A DNA stretch of 9,523 nt from Flavobacteriaceae bacterium (lineage in GTDB: Bacteria; Bacteroidota; Bacteroidia; Flavobacteriales; Flavobacteriaceae): the NCBI GenBank assembly GCA_002690085.1, contig NZDM01000033.1, positions 5,605-15,127 of the forward strand, given 5' to 3'. The notes beneath the pieces are model-generated. The model had not been told where the DNA came from. It made no database searches and saw nothing but the letters and a program-made list of their open reading frames with translations. The position numbers and the translations under genes were made by a program. Positions 1 through 4,973 of the stretch are shown in pieces (the first letter of the stretch is position 1; each line of letters opens with the position of its first letter).

Positions 1-419
1 GTTTTTAAAGAATCTTTGATAAAAGGGATGAAATCAAATTGTTGATTTCTTTTGTTTTTGACCAGTTTTTTTAAATCTTGAAGCGTTACAATTGTTTCAA
101 CATTGGGATTGTTTTCAAAAGATTTAGAGAAGCGGTTCCAAGCGTTGAGGTTTTCCACAGAAAACAAGCGACTATCTTTAACCCCCAACACAATTAAATT
201 GCCTTCTTCGCCAAAAATTTCTAAAAAGCGATTATATTCTAAATTTACAAAGTGATCATCAGGTAATAGATTCGCTTCAGTGTAACTAAAACGCATTTTG
301 CCCCATTGAGAAACCATAAGAGCTGTAGATAACCCTATTAAAACTAAAATGGCAACACGGTTTCGTAGAATTAACCTCGCTAATGCATTCCAAAAACCAG
401 TTGAAAACAATTTGAGCAT
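1..419 (-). CDS. RND-superfamily (MMPL/patched-like) membrane transporter, N-terminal part, cut by window edge
   Basis: Reading the complement from the ATG at 417-419 gives 139 codons without a stop, continuing beyond the left edge. The protein starts MLKLFSTGFWNALARLILRN, a basic amphipathic N-terminus, followed by one hydrophobic segment at about residues 22-39 (AILVLIGLSTALMVSQW). It then becomes a soluble-looking stretch with FSYTEANLLPDDH and a GEEGNLIVLGV segment. A single N-terminal helix followed by a large periplasmic loop beginning with a 'D.....LP' element is the usual start of RND-superfamily exporters of the MMPL/patched type. Such proteins sit in the inner membrane and are generally proton-driven, but the substrate cannot be told from this fragment. 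An in-frame TGA lies 17 codons upstream and no other ATG intervenes, so the start is well fixed. It lies 107 bp downstream of frr on the same strand. The family call is fairly sure, the substrate unknown. Confidence 0.72.
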   Translation of the reverse strand, partial: MLKLFSTGFWNALARLILRNRVAILVLIGLSTALMVSQWGKMRFSYTEANLLPDDHFVNLEYNRFLEIFGEEGNLIVLGVKDSRLFSVENLNAWNRFSKSFENNPNVETIVTLQDLKKLVKNKRNQQFDFIPFIKDSLK

Positions 420-451
420 ACCTAATTTTGAAGTTGCTAAAGGTATGTAAA

Positions 452-468
452 ACCATTTGATTAATGGT
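452..468 (-). terminator. small hairpin after frr, possible weak terminator
   Basis: A perfect 6-bp inverted repeat, ACCATT and AATGGT with a 5-base loop, lies between frr and the transporter gene. On the minus strand the second arm runs into TTTTA. It could weakly end the pyrH-frr transcript or sit in the leader of the transporter gene. The stem is short and the T-tract is poor, so this is tentative. Confidence 0.25.
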
Positions 469-526
469 CATAAAAGCAGCCGACAATCATTAAAAAAAAG
501 TTAAAATATATTTCTGAAGCGGTATT

Positions 527-1084
527 TTAGACTTTTAAAATCTCTTTTTCTTTAGCAGCGAAAAGTGAATCGATTGTTTTAATTTTTGCATCTGTAATTT
601 CCTGGATGTCTGTTTCAACGTTTTTTTTCAGGTCCTCAGAAATTTCACTGAGTTTCTTCAGCTCATTATTGGCCTCTTTTCGCGACCCGCGAATGGATAT
701 TTTAGCTTCTTCAGCTTCAGATTTGGCTTGTTTTGCGAGTTCTTTCCGGCGCTCTTCAGTCAAGGGAGGGACATTTATAATAACACTCTCACCATTGTTC
801 ATTGGGTTGAAGCCCAGGTTGGCCACCATTATAGCCTGTTCAATGTCTTGTAACATGCTTTTTTCCCATGGTTGAACGGTAATTGTTCTTCCATCAGGCG
901 TATTAACGTTTGCAACTTGCGCAAGAGGCGTTTGTGTTCCATAATATTCCACTGTTACGCTCCCGAGCATTGAAGGGCTTGCTTTACCAGCACGAATGTT
1001 TACAAACTGCTTTTCTAAATGCGTCAGCGCTTTTCCCATCGCTTCTTTTGCGCTTTCAAGAATAAATTTAATTTCTTCGTTCAT
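527..1084 (-). CDS. frr: Ribosome recycling factor (RRF)
   Basis: RRF works with EF-G to split post-termination ribosomes into subunits so that they can start again; it acts in the cytoplasm. The product is 185 residues, the usual length. Family signatures are visible along its whole length: IRAGKASPSML at residues 30-40, VEYYGTQTPL at 45-54, the GRTITVQPWEKSM segment at 65-77, ANLGFNP at 88-94, PPLTEERRKEL at 106-116, and SIRGSRKEAN at 130-139, which holds the conserved arginines of the long three-helix bundle. The N-terminal and C-terminal parts form that helical bundle and the middle forms the beta domain. It starts at an ATG only 10 bp after the pyrH stop, so the two are almost certainly one operon. 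No Shine-Dalgarno sequence precedes the start. The pyrH-frr pair is common across bacteria. Confidence 0.97.
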   Translation of the reverse strand: MNEEIKFILESAKEAMGKALTHLEKQFVNIRAGKASPSMLGSVTVEYYGTQTPLAQVANVNTPDGRTITVQPWEKSMLQDIEQAIMVANLGFNPMNNGESVIINVPPLTEERRKELAKQAKSEAEEAKISIRGSRKEANNELKKLSEISEDLKKNVETDIQEITDAKIKTIDSLFAAKEKEILKV

Positions 1085-1094
1085 ACTCTTAGAA

Positions 1095-1799
1095 TTAGCT
1101 TACCGTTGTTCCAATTTGTTCTCCTGAAAGGATTTTAATCAAGTTACCCTTTTTATTCATATCAAAAACAATAATTGGCAATTCATTTTCTTGGCTTAAA
1201 GTAAAGGCTGTTGTATCCATTACCTTCAACCCCTTCTTTAAAACGTCGTCAAAACTGATCGAGCTGTATTTGCTTGCTGAAGCATCTTTTTCGGGATCTG
1301 CAGTATAAATTCCATCAACACGCGTGCCTTTTAAAATAATATCGGCCTCTATTTCAATAGCCCTTAATACGGCTGCAGAATCTGTTGTGAAATAAGGATT
1401 TCCTGTGCCCCCTCCAAAGATTACGACGCGCCCTTTTTCTAAATGTCTCATGGCTTTTCTTCGAATAAAGGGTTCTGCAACTTCATTAATTTTAATCGCA
1501 GACTGAAGACGTGTGGGAACACCTACATTTTCTAATGCACTTTGAAGGGCAAGCCCGTTAATGACTGTTGCCAGCATGCCCATATGGTCTCCTTGAACGC
1601 GGTCCATGCCATTACTGGCGGCAGCAACCCCTCTAAAAATATTACCACCTCCGATGACGATGGCAATTTGAATCCCTTCTGCAAGCGCTTCTTTTATATC
1701 ATTTGCATATTCTGAAAGTCGTAGTGGATCTATGCCATATTGGCGACTGCCCATAAGGGCTTCGCCTGATAATTTTAATAAAACACGTTTATAAGCCAT
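1095..1799 (-). CDS. pyrH: Uridylate kinase (UMP kinase)
   Basis: PyrH phosphorylates UMP to UDP with ATP, a committed step towards UTP and CTP for RNA and sugar-nucleotide synthesis. It is a cytoplasmic hexamer of the amino acid kinase fold. The 234-residue product has the expected motifs: KLSGEAL at residues 9-15 (phosphate binding), IGGGNIFRG at 49-57, the GDHMGMLAT segment at 70-78 that binds UMP, FGGGTGNPYFTTDSAA at 128-143, and KGTRVDGIYTADP at 157-169, which contacts the nucleotide. The length is normal for the family. The ATG follows an A-rich leader and a good -7 promoter motif 20 bp upstream, and the preceding tsf gene is closed by a terminator, so pyrH-frr looks like an independent two-gene transcript rather than the tail of a long rpsB-tsf-pyrH-frr operon. 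Confidence 0.98.
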   Translation of the reverse strand: MAYKRVLLKLSGEALMGSRQYGIDPLRLSEYANDIKEALAEGIQIAIVIGGGNIFRGVAAASNGMDRVQGDHMGMLATVINGLALQSALENVGVPTRLQSAIKINEVAEPFIRRKAMRHLEKGRVVIFGGGTGNPYFTTDSAAVLRAIEIEADIILKGTRVDGIYTADPEKDASASKYSSISFDDVLKKGLKVMDTTAFTLSQENELPIIVFDMNKKGNLIKILSGEQIGTTVS

Positions 1800-1818
1800 A
1801 GTTGTTTTAATCGTTTCA

Positions 1819-1826
1819 CAAATATA
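1819..1826 (-). promoter_or_regulatory. Putative -7 promoter motif for pyrH-frr
   Basis: The minus strand reads TATATTTG, an exact match to the Bacteroidota -7 consensus TAnnTTTG, 19 bp before the pyrH start codon. Transcription from it would leave a leader of roughly 15 bases. There is no TTG or TTTG at the right distance upstream, so the -33 half is missing or degenerate. The motif also lies just downstream of the tsf terminator, where an independent promoter would be expected. Confidence 0.45.
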
Positions 1827-1882
1827 AACAATATCTCAAAATTTTGTGCCGATAATACTTGCCAACTATCTTGCAACCTATT

Positions 1883-1918
1883 AAAAAAAAAACCCTGTGG
1901 TTTGCATAGGGTTTTTTT
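1883..1918 (-). terminator. Rho-independent terminator after tsf
   Basis: An 11-bp perfect stem (seven A plus CCCT against AGGG plus seven T) with an 11-base loop lies 22 bp past the tsf stop codon. Read on the minus strand it ends in a run of ten T, the classic form. An A-tract and a T-tract flank the GC core, so it would also work on the plus strand, but no plus-strand gene ends here. It separates the ribosomal protein/EF-Ts transcript from pyrH-frr. Confidence 0.85.
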
Positions 1919-1940
1919 AATCTCTTTAAAATTTAAAAAA

Positions 1941-2906
1941 TTAGCCTAAGGCAACTCTTTTAAATCCAATGACTTCAACGGCACCATAAGAAGCAACATA
2001 TTTTGCAACAGTACTTTTATCGTCTTTGATAAAATCTTGATCTAGCAAACACTGTTCTTTGTCTAGAGTCGTGTTATCAGAGATGAAGCGCTCCATTTTA
2101 CCCGGCAAAATTTTATTCCAAATTTGTTCTGGTTTTCCTTCTGATTTTAATTGTGCTTTGGCATCGGCTTCCGCATTTGCTAAAACTTCGGGTGTTAGTT
2201 GAGCCATGGAGACATATTGAGGAACATTTTTTAAAGCTTTCCCTAATCTGCCAAGTTCAATATTGTCTTTTTCAATGACGGCGATGCGCGCTTCTGTTTC
2301 AGAAGCGACATAGTCTTGGTCAAAATCTTTGTAAGACAATGTAGTCGCGCCCATAGAAGCGACCTGCATGGACAAGTCTTTTACCAAAATTGCCGCATTT
2401 TCCACATTTGAAGAAAGCCCAACAAGTGCAGCAATCTTATTGATGTGTACATAGGACCCTACAAATGAGGCCTCTAATTTTTCAAACGCTTTGATGTCTA
2501 GTTTCTCTCCAATAACTCCAGTTTGTTCAGTCAGTTTTTCAGCAACCGTCATGCCGTCAAAATCTGCCTCCAAAAAGGCCTCTTTAGACGCACAATGAAG
2601 TGCGATTTCTGCAAACTTATTCGCAAGTGCTAAAAAGTTTTCATTTTTCCCCACAAAATCAGTTTCACAACCTAGCACAATGGCTACACCCATGGTGTTT
2701 TCGGCGTTTACCTTGGCAACAGCAGCCCCTTCAGAGGAATCTCTATCGGCTCTTTTAGCAGCAACTTTTTGCCCTTTTTTTCTTAAAACATCTATGGCTT
2801 TGTCAAAATCGCCTTCAGCTTCAACAAGTGCTTTTTTACAATCCATCATTCCTGCGCCGGTGGCTTTTCTCAGTTTATTTACTTCAGCAGCGGTAACTTT
2901 TATCAT
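1941..2906 (-). CDS. tsf: Translation elongation factor Ts
   Basis: EF-Ts recharges EF-Tu by displacing GDP so that it can bind GTP and aminoacyl-tRNA again. The 321-residue product opens with the UBA-like N-terminal domain containing LRKATGAGMMDCKKAL at residues 12-27. The core follows, with the EF-Tu contact motif TDFVGKNENF at 82-91. The C-terminal part ends in DDKSTVAKYV and a VIGFKRVALG tail typical of the family. It is longer than the 283-residue E. coli protein; forms around 270-330 residues occur in Bacteroidota, so this is not evidence of a fusion. It lies 83 bp after rpsB, the usual rpsB-tsf partnership, with an AT-rich hairpin in the gap. The ATG start fits the alignment of the N-terminal motif and is preceded by AAACTTTAAAACC, with no Shine-Dalgarno sequence. 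Confidence 0.97.
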   Translation of the reverse strand: MIKVTAAEVNKLRKATGAGMMDCKKALVEAEGDFDKAIDVLRKKGQKVAAKRADRDSSEGAAVAKVNAENTMGVAIVLGCETDFVGKNENFLALANKFAEIALHCASKEAFLEADFDGMTVAEKLTEQTGVIGEKLDIKAFEKLEASFVGSYVHINKIAALVGLSSNVENAAILVKDLSMQVASMGATTLSYKDFDQDYVASETEARIAVIEKDNIELGRLGKALKNVPQYVSMAQLTPEVLANAEADAKAQLKSEGKPEQIWNKILPGKMERFISDNTTLDKEQCLLDQDFIKDDKSTVAKYVASYGAVEVIGFKRVALG

Positions 2907-2923
2907 GGTTTTAAAGTTTAAAA

Positions 2924-2966
2924 AAAACCGAAAAATCTATAAAATAGTGAAGAATTTTACGGTTTT
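2924..2966 (-). promoter_or_regulatory. Nested hairpin between rpsB and tsf, possible intercistronic attenuator
   Basis: On the minus strand a 7-bp outer stem (AAAACCG against CGGTTTT) encloses an inner perfect 6-bp stem (TAAAAT against ATTTTA, 8-base loop). A 9-base bulge lies on one side. The outer arm runs straight into further T residues just before the tsf start. The form resembles a weak terminator that would reduce tsf relative to rpsB, or an mRNA-processing structure. The arms are mostly A and T, so the energy is modest and the call is tentative. Confidence 0.35.
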
Positions 2967-2989
2967 GAGTTTTTGATTATTTAATAAGT

Positions 2990-3772
2990 TTATTCTTCCT
3001 CTTTGGAAACGGCAGTTGCTTCAGCAACTGGTTTTGTAGCCACATCCGTCTTAACCACTTCATCAGCCCCGCCTTCTTTCTCAGCTTTTCTTGCAGCAAG
3101 ACCTTGAGCAATGCCTTCTGTGACATGAGTCATAATTTTTTCAATAGATTTTGATGCGTCATCGTTGGCAGGGATTACATAGTCTACCTGTCTTGGATCT
3201 GAATTTGTATCCACCATTGCAAAAATAGGAATGTTCAATTTCTGAGCTTCTTTGATTGCGATGTGTTCACGCTTGATGTCTACGACAAACAAAGCTCCTG
3301 GTAGACGCGTCATGTCTGAAATGGACCCTAAGTTTTTTTCAAGTTTGGCTCTTAATCGGCTGACTTGAAGGCGTTCTTTTTTAGAAAGCGTATTGAATGT
3401 TCCATCTTTTTTCATGCGGTCTATTGCTGCCATTTTCTTAACCGCTTTTCTAATGGTTACAAAATTGGTCAACATTCCGCCAGGCCAACGTTCGGTGATG
3501 TAGGGCATTTTAACATCGGCAGCCTTTTCTGCGACAATATCTTTCGCTTGTTTCTTTGTGGCAACGAAAAGAATTTTACGTCCAGAAGTTGCAATTTTTG
3601 CAAGTGCTTTTGAGGCTTCTTCAAGTTTCGCTGCTGTTTTGTAAAGGTTGATGATATGGATGCCGTTGCGTTCCATATAAATGAATGGGGCCATATTAGG
3701 ATCCCATTTTCTGGTGAGGTGTCCAAAGTGGACCCCGTTGTCGAGGAGTTCTTTAACTTCTACTTGTGCCAT
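2990..3772 (-). CDS. rpsB: 30S ribosomal protein S2
   Basis: S2 binds the head-body hinge region of the 30S subunit and is needed for S1 to join. The 260-residue product has the full set of family motifs: GVHFGHLTRKWDPNMAPFI at residues 13-31, ERNGIHIINL at 34-43, the ERWPGGMLTNF loop at 94-104, LPGALFVVD at 157-165, DTNSDPRQVDYVIPANDDA at 188-206. The last 30 or so residues are a charged, low-complexity tail (alanine, lysine, glutamate) ending KEEE, a variable part in this family. The ATG start places the first motif at the usual distance. It is separated from rpsI by 137 bp that carry two inverted repeats and no strong promoter motif, and it is followed by tsf. In E. coli S2 represses its own rpsB-tsf mRNA through the leader; whether that happens here cannot be seen from sequence. 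Confidence 0.98.
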   Translation of the reverse strand: MAQVEVKELLDNGVHFGHLTRKWDPNMAPFIYMERNGIHIINLYKTAAKLEEASKALAKIATSGRKILFVATKKQAKDIVAEKAADVKMPYITERWPGGMLTNFVTIRKAVKKMAAIDRMKKDGTFNTLSKKERLQVSRLRAKLEKNLGSISDMTRLPGALFVVDIKREHIAIKEAQKLNIPIFAMVDTNSDPRQVDYVIPANDDASKSIEKIMTHVTEGIAQGLAARKAEKEGGADEVVKTDVATKPVAEATAVSKEEE

Positions 3773-3804
3773 TTTTGTATTAGTTTACGTTCTGTTGAAT
3801 TAGC

Positions 3805-3838
3805 AATGAAAAAGTGGCTTGATAAGGCCTTTTTCATT
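3805..3838 (-). terminator. Hairpin between rpsI and rpsB, weak terminator or rpsB leader attenuator
   Basis: The arms AATGAAAAA and TTTTTCATT (9 bp) flank a GC-rich inner stem GGC/GCC, with a 2-base bulge and an 8-base loop. On the minus strand this reads as an A-tract, a small GC hairpin and a T5 tract, the usual layout of a Bacteroidota terminator but with only three GC pairs. It lies 32 bp before the rpsB start. No TAnnTTTG motif lies between it and rpsB, so rpsB transcripts probably pass through it. Confidence 0.45.
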
Positions 3839-3857
3839 TAGATGCTAAACTAAATCC

Positions 3858-3874
3858 TGACAGTTTTACTGTCA
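3858..3874. repeat. Perfect inverted repeat in the rpsI-rpsB gap
   Basis: TGACAGT and ACTGTCA form a perfect 7-bp inverted repeat with a 3-base centre. As RNA it makes a tight hairpin on either strand; as DNA it is a 17-bp palindrome that could be a protein site. It lies 36 bp after the rpsI stop. Its role is unknown; the leading options are the upstream part of an rpsB leader structure or 3' end stabilisation of the rplM-rpsI message. Confidence 0.5.
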
Positions 3875-3909
3875 TGGACAACAATAACTGGTTTATAATT
3901 AAATGTATT

Positions 3910-4296
3910 TTAACGTTTAGAAAACTGGAATTTCTTACGCGCTTTCTTTTGACCAAATTTCTTACGCTCTACCATTCTAGGATCACGAGTTAATAAGCCT
4001 TCTGGTTTTAAAATACTTCTGTTTTCTTCATTGAGTTCGCACATCGCTCTTGAAAGTGCAAGGCGAACGGCTTCAGCTTGTCCAGTGACACCGCCTCCAA
4101 AAACATTGACTTTGATGTCAAAATTTCCTTCATTGTCGGTCAAAGCTAAAGGTTGATTTACTTTGTATTGTAGCGTAGCAGTTGTAAAATAAGACTTAAA
4201 ATCCTTATTGTTGACTGTTATTTTGCCTTTTCCATTGGAAAGATAAACACGTGCTACTGCCGTTTTTCTACGACCAATTTTGTGTATGACTTCCAT
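3910..4296 (-). CDS. rpsI: 30S ribosomal protein S9
   Basis: S9 sits in the 30S head, and its C-terminal tail reaches the P-site tRNA. The product has 128 residues, the normal length. Signatures include IGRRKTAVARVYL at residues 7-19, GKGKITVN at 22-29, FGGGVTGQAEAVRLALSRA at 66-84, and LLTRDPRMVERKKFGQKKAR at 101-120. It ends KFQFSKR; the terminal Ser-Lys-Arg is the conserved P-site tail, so the C-terminus is intact. The ATG overlaps the rplM stop by one base (TAATG), which points to translational coupling. L13 and S9 are made from one transcript in most bacteria. Confidence 0.98.
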   Translation of the reverse strand: MEVIHKIGRRKTAVARVYLSNGKGKITVNNKDFKSYFTTATLQYKVNQPLALTDNEGNFDIKVNVFGGGVTGQAEAVRLALSRAMCELNEENRSILKPEGLLTRDPRMVERKKFGQKKARKKFQFSKR

Positions 4297-4751
4297 TAAT
4301 TAATATCGTTTAAATTAATTGCTTTAGGTTGTTGTGCTTCGTGAGCATGTTTCGTGCCAACGACGACATTGAGATTTCTGAAGAGTACTGCACCTAATTT
4401 GTTTTTAGGCAGCATTCCTTTAATTGATTTCTCAACCAGCCGAGCAGGATCTTTTGCAAAAAGCTCAGTTGCAGTCAGTGAACGTTGACCACCTGGATAG
4501 CCTGTGTAGCGAATGTATGTTTTTTCATCCCACTTGTTTCCAGATAATTTTATTTTTTCAGCATTGATCACAACAACGTTATCACCACAATCAACGTGCG
4601 GCGTAAAACTAGGTTTGTGTTTGCCTCTTAATAGTATGGCAACTCTAGAAGCCAAACGGCCTAATGTTTGACCATCTGCATCAATCAAAACCCATGCTTT
4701 GTCGCGTGTCGCTTTGTTAATAGAAATTGTTTTATAACTTAAGGTATCCAC
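4296..4751 (-). CDS. rplM: 50S ribosomal protein L13, GTG start
   Basis: L13 is an early-assembling 50S protein. The 151-residue product carries WVLIDADGQTLGRLASRVA at residues 20-38, LRGKHKPSFTPHVDCGDNV at 41-59, INAEKIKLSGNKW at 62-74, YTGYPGGQRS at 82-91, and the MLPKNKLG.....L motif from residue 113. The C-terminal extension ending PKAINLNDIN resembles the Bacteroidota form. The first codon is GTG, not ATG: the reading MDTLSYKTIS matches the usual N-terminus of the flavobacterial protein, and the only nearby upstream ATG (32 bases before) is out of frame and followed at once by a stop. A strong promoter motif lies about 50 bp upstream, giving a leader near 40 bases. It is the first gene of the rplM-rpsI transcript and overlaps rpsI by one base. 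Confidence 0.97.
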   Translation of the reverse strand: MDTLSYKTISINKATRDKAWVLIDADGQTLGRLASRVAILLRGKHKPSFTPHVDCGDNVVVINAEKIKLSGNKWDEKTYIRYTGYPGGQRSLTATELFAKDPARLVEKSIKGMLPKNKLGAVLFRNLNVVVGTKHAHEAQQPKAINLNDIN

Positions 4752-4799
4752 GTTGTAATTTTTTCTTTAATTTTCTTTTACATCTCAAAAAAGAGTTTG

Positions 4800-4831
4800 C
4801 AAACTTACAATTATAAATTGTTATTAACAAA
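4800..4831 (-). promoter_or_regulatory. Promoter of rplM-rpsI
   Basis: The minus strand has TTTG (4828-4831), exactly 20 bp, then TAAGTTTG (4800-4807). This matches both halves of the Bacteroidota housekeeping promoter, TTTG and TAnnTTTG, at the expected spacing. Transcription should begin near 4795, giving a leader of roughly 40 bases before the GTG start. It is the best-formed ribosomal promoter in the window. Confidence 0.75.
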
Positions 4832-4913
4832 ATCTATTTACGCTTATTTTTTCAAATAAGACCCGAATGCTTATCAGTATATACAATCCACAGTATTTTG
4901 GCGTTAAACTTTT

Positions 4914-4953
4914 CTAAATTTTAGGATTAATGCGCAAGAGTCCTATAAATTTG
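4914..4953. repeat. Imperfect inverted repeat over the DUF5916 gene promoter
   Basis: Two 13-base arms, 4914-4926 and 4941-4953, match at 10 of 13 positions as an inverted repeat, with a 14-base spacer. The inner five bases of each arm (TAGGA, TCCTA) are perfect. The right arm contains the -7 motif TAAATTTG, so a protein bound here could block or help transcription. The arms are AT-rich and chance cannot be excluded. Confidence 0.35.
4946..4953 (+). promoter_or_regulatory. Putative -7 promoter motif for the DUF5916 gene
   Basis: TAAATTTG fits TAnnTTTG exactly, 20 bp before the first ATG at 4974. No TTG lies about 20 bp upstream; that place has TTTTAGG, so the -33 half is weak. Transcription would start near 4958, leaving a leader of about 16 bases to the first ATG or 34 to the second. 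Confidence 0.45.
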
Positions 4954-4973
4954 CCCTTAATTTACACCCTTGT

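Noticed and set aside
286..486. 66-residue minus-strand open frame beginning MSAAFMTINQ
   Set aside because: It overlaps the start of the RND/MMPL-type gene in another frame; the longer frame from 419 has clear membrane and family features, and this one has none.
606..875. Plus-strand open frame opposite frr
   Set aside because: It is the antisense shadow of a fully conserved RRF gene; its serine/phenylalanine-rich translation mirrors the sense codons.
2680..2976. Plus-strand open frame opposite the start of tsf
   Set aside because: Antisense to the conserved N-terminal domain of EF-Ts, with no promoter motif or recognisable product.
3365..3841. Several open frames overlapping rpsB on both strands
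   Set aside because: All lie over the conserved S2 coding sequence or its leader and show no protein-like features.
4752..4973. Small RNA, riboswitch or attachment site in the largest intergenic gap (222 bp)
   Set aside because: Apart from the two divergent promoters and the inverted repeat already listed, I see no tRNA-like fold, direct repeats or conserved riboswitch core.
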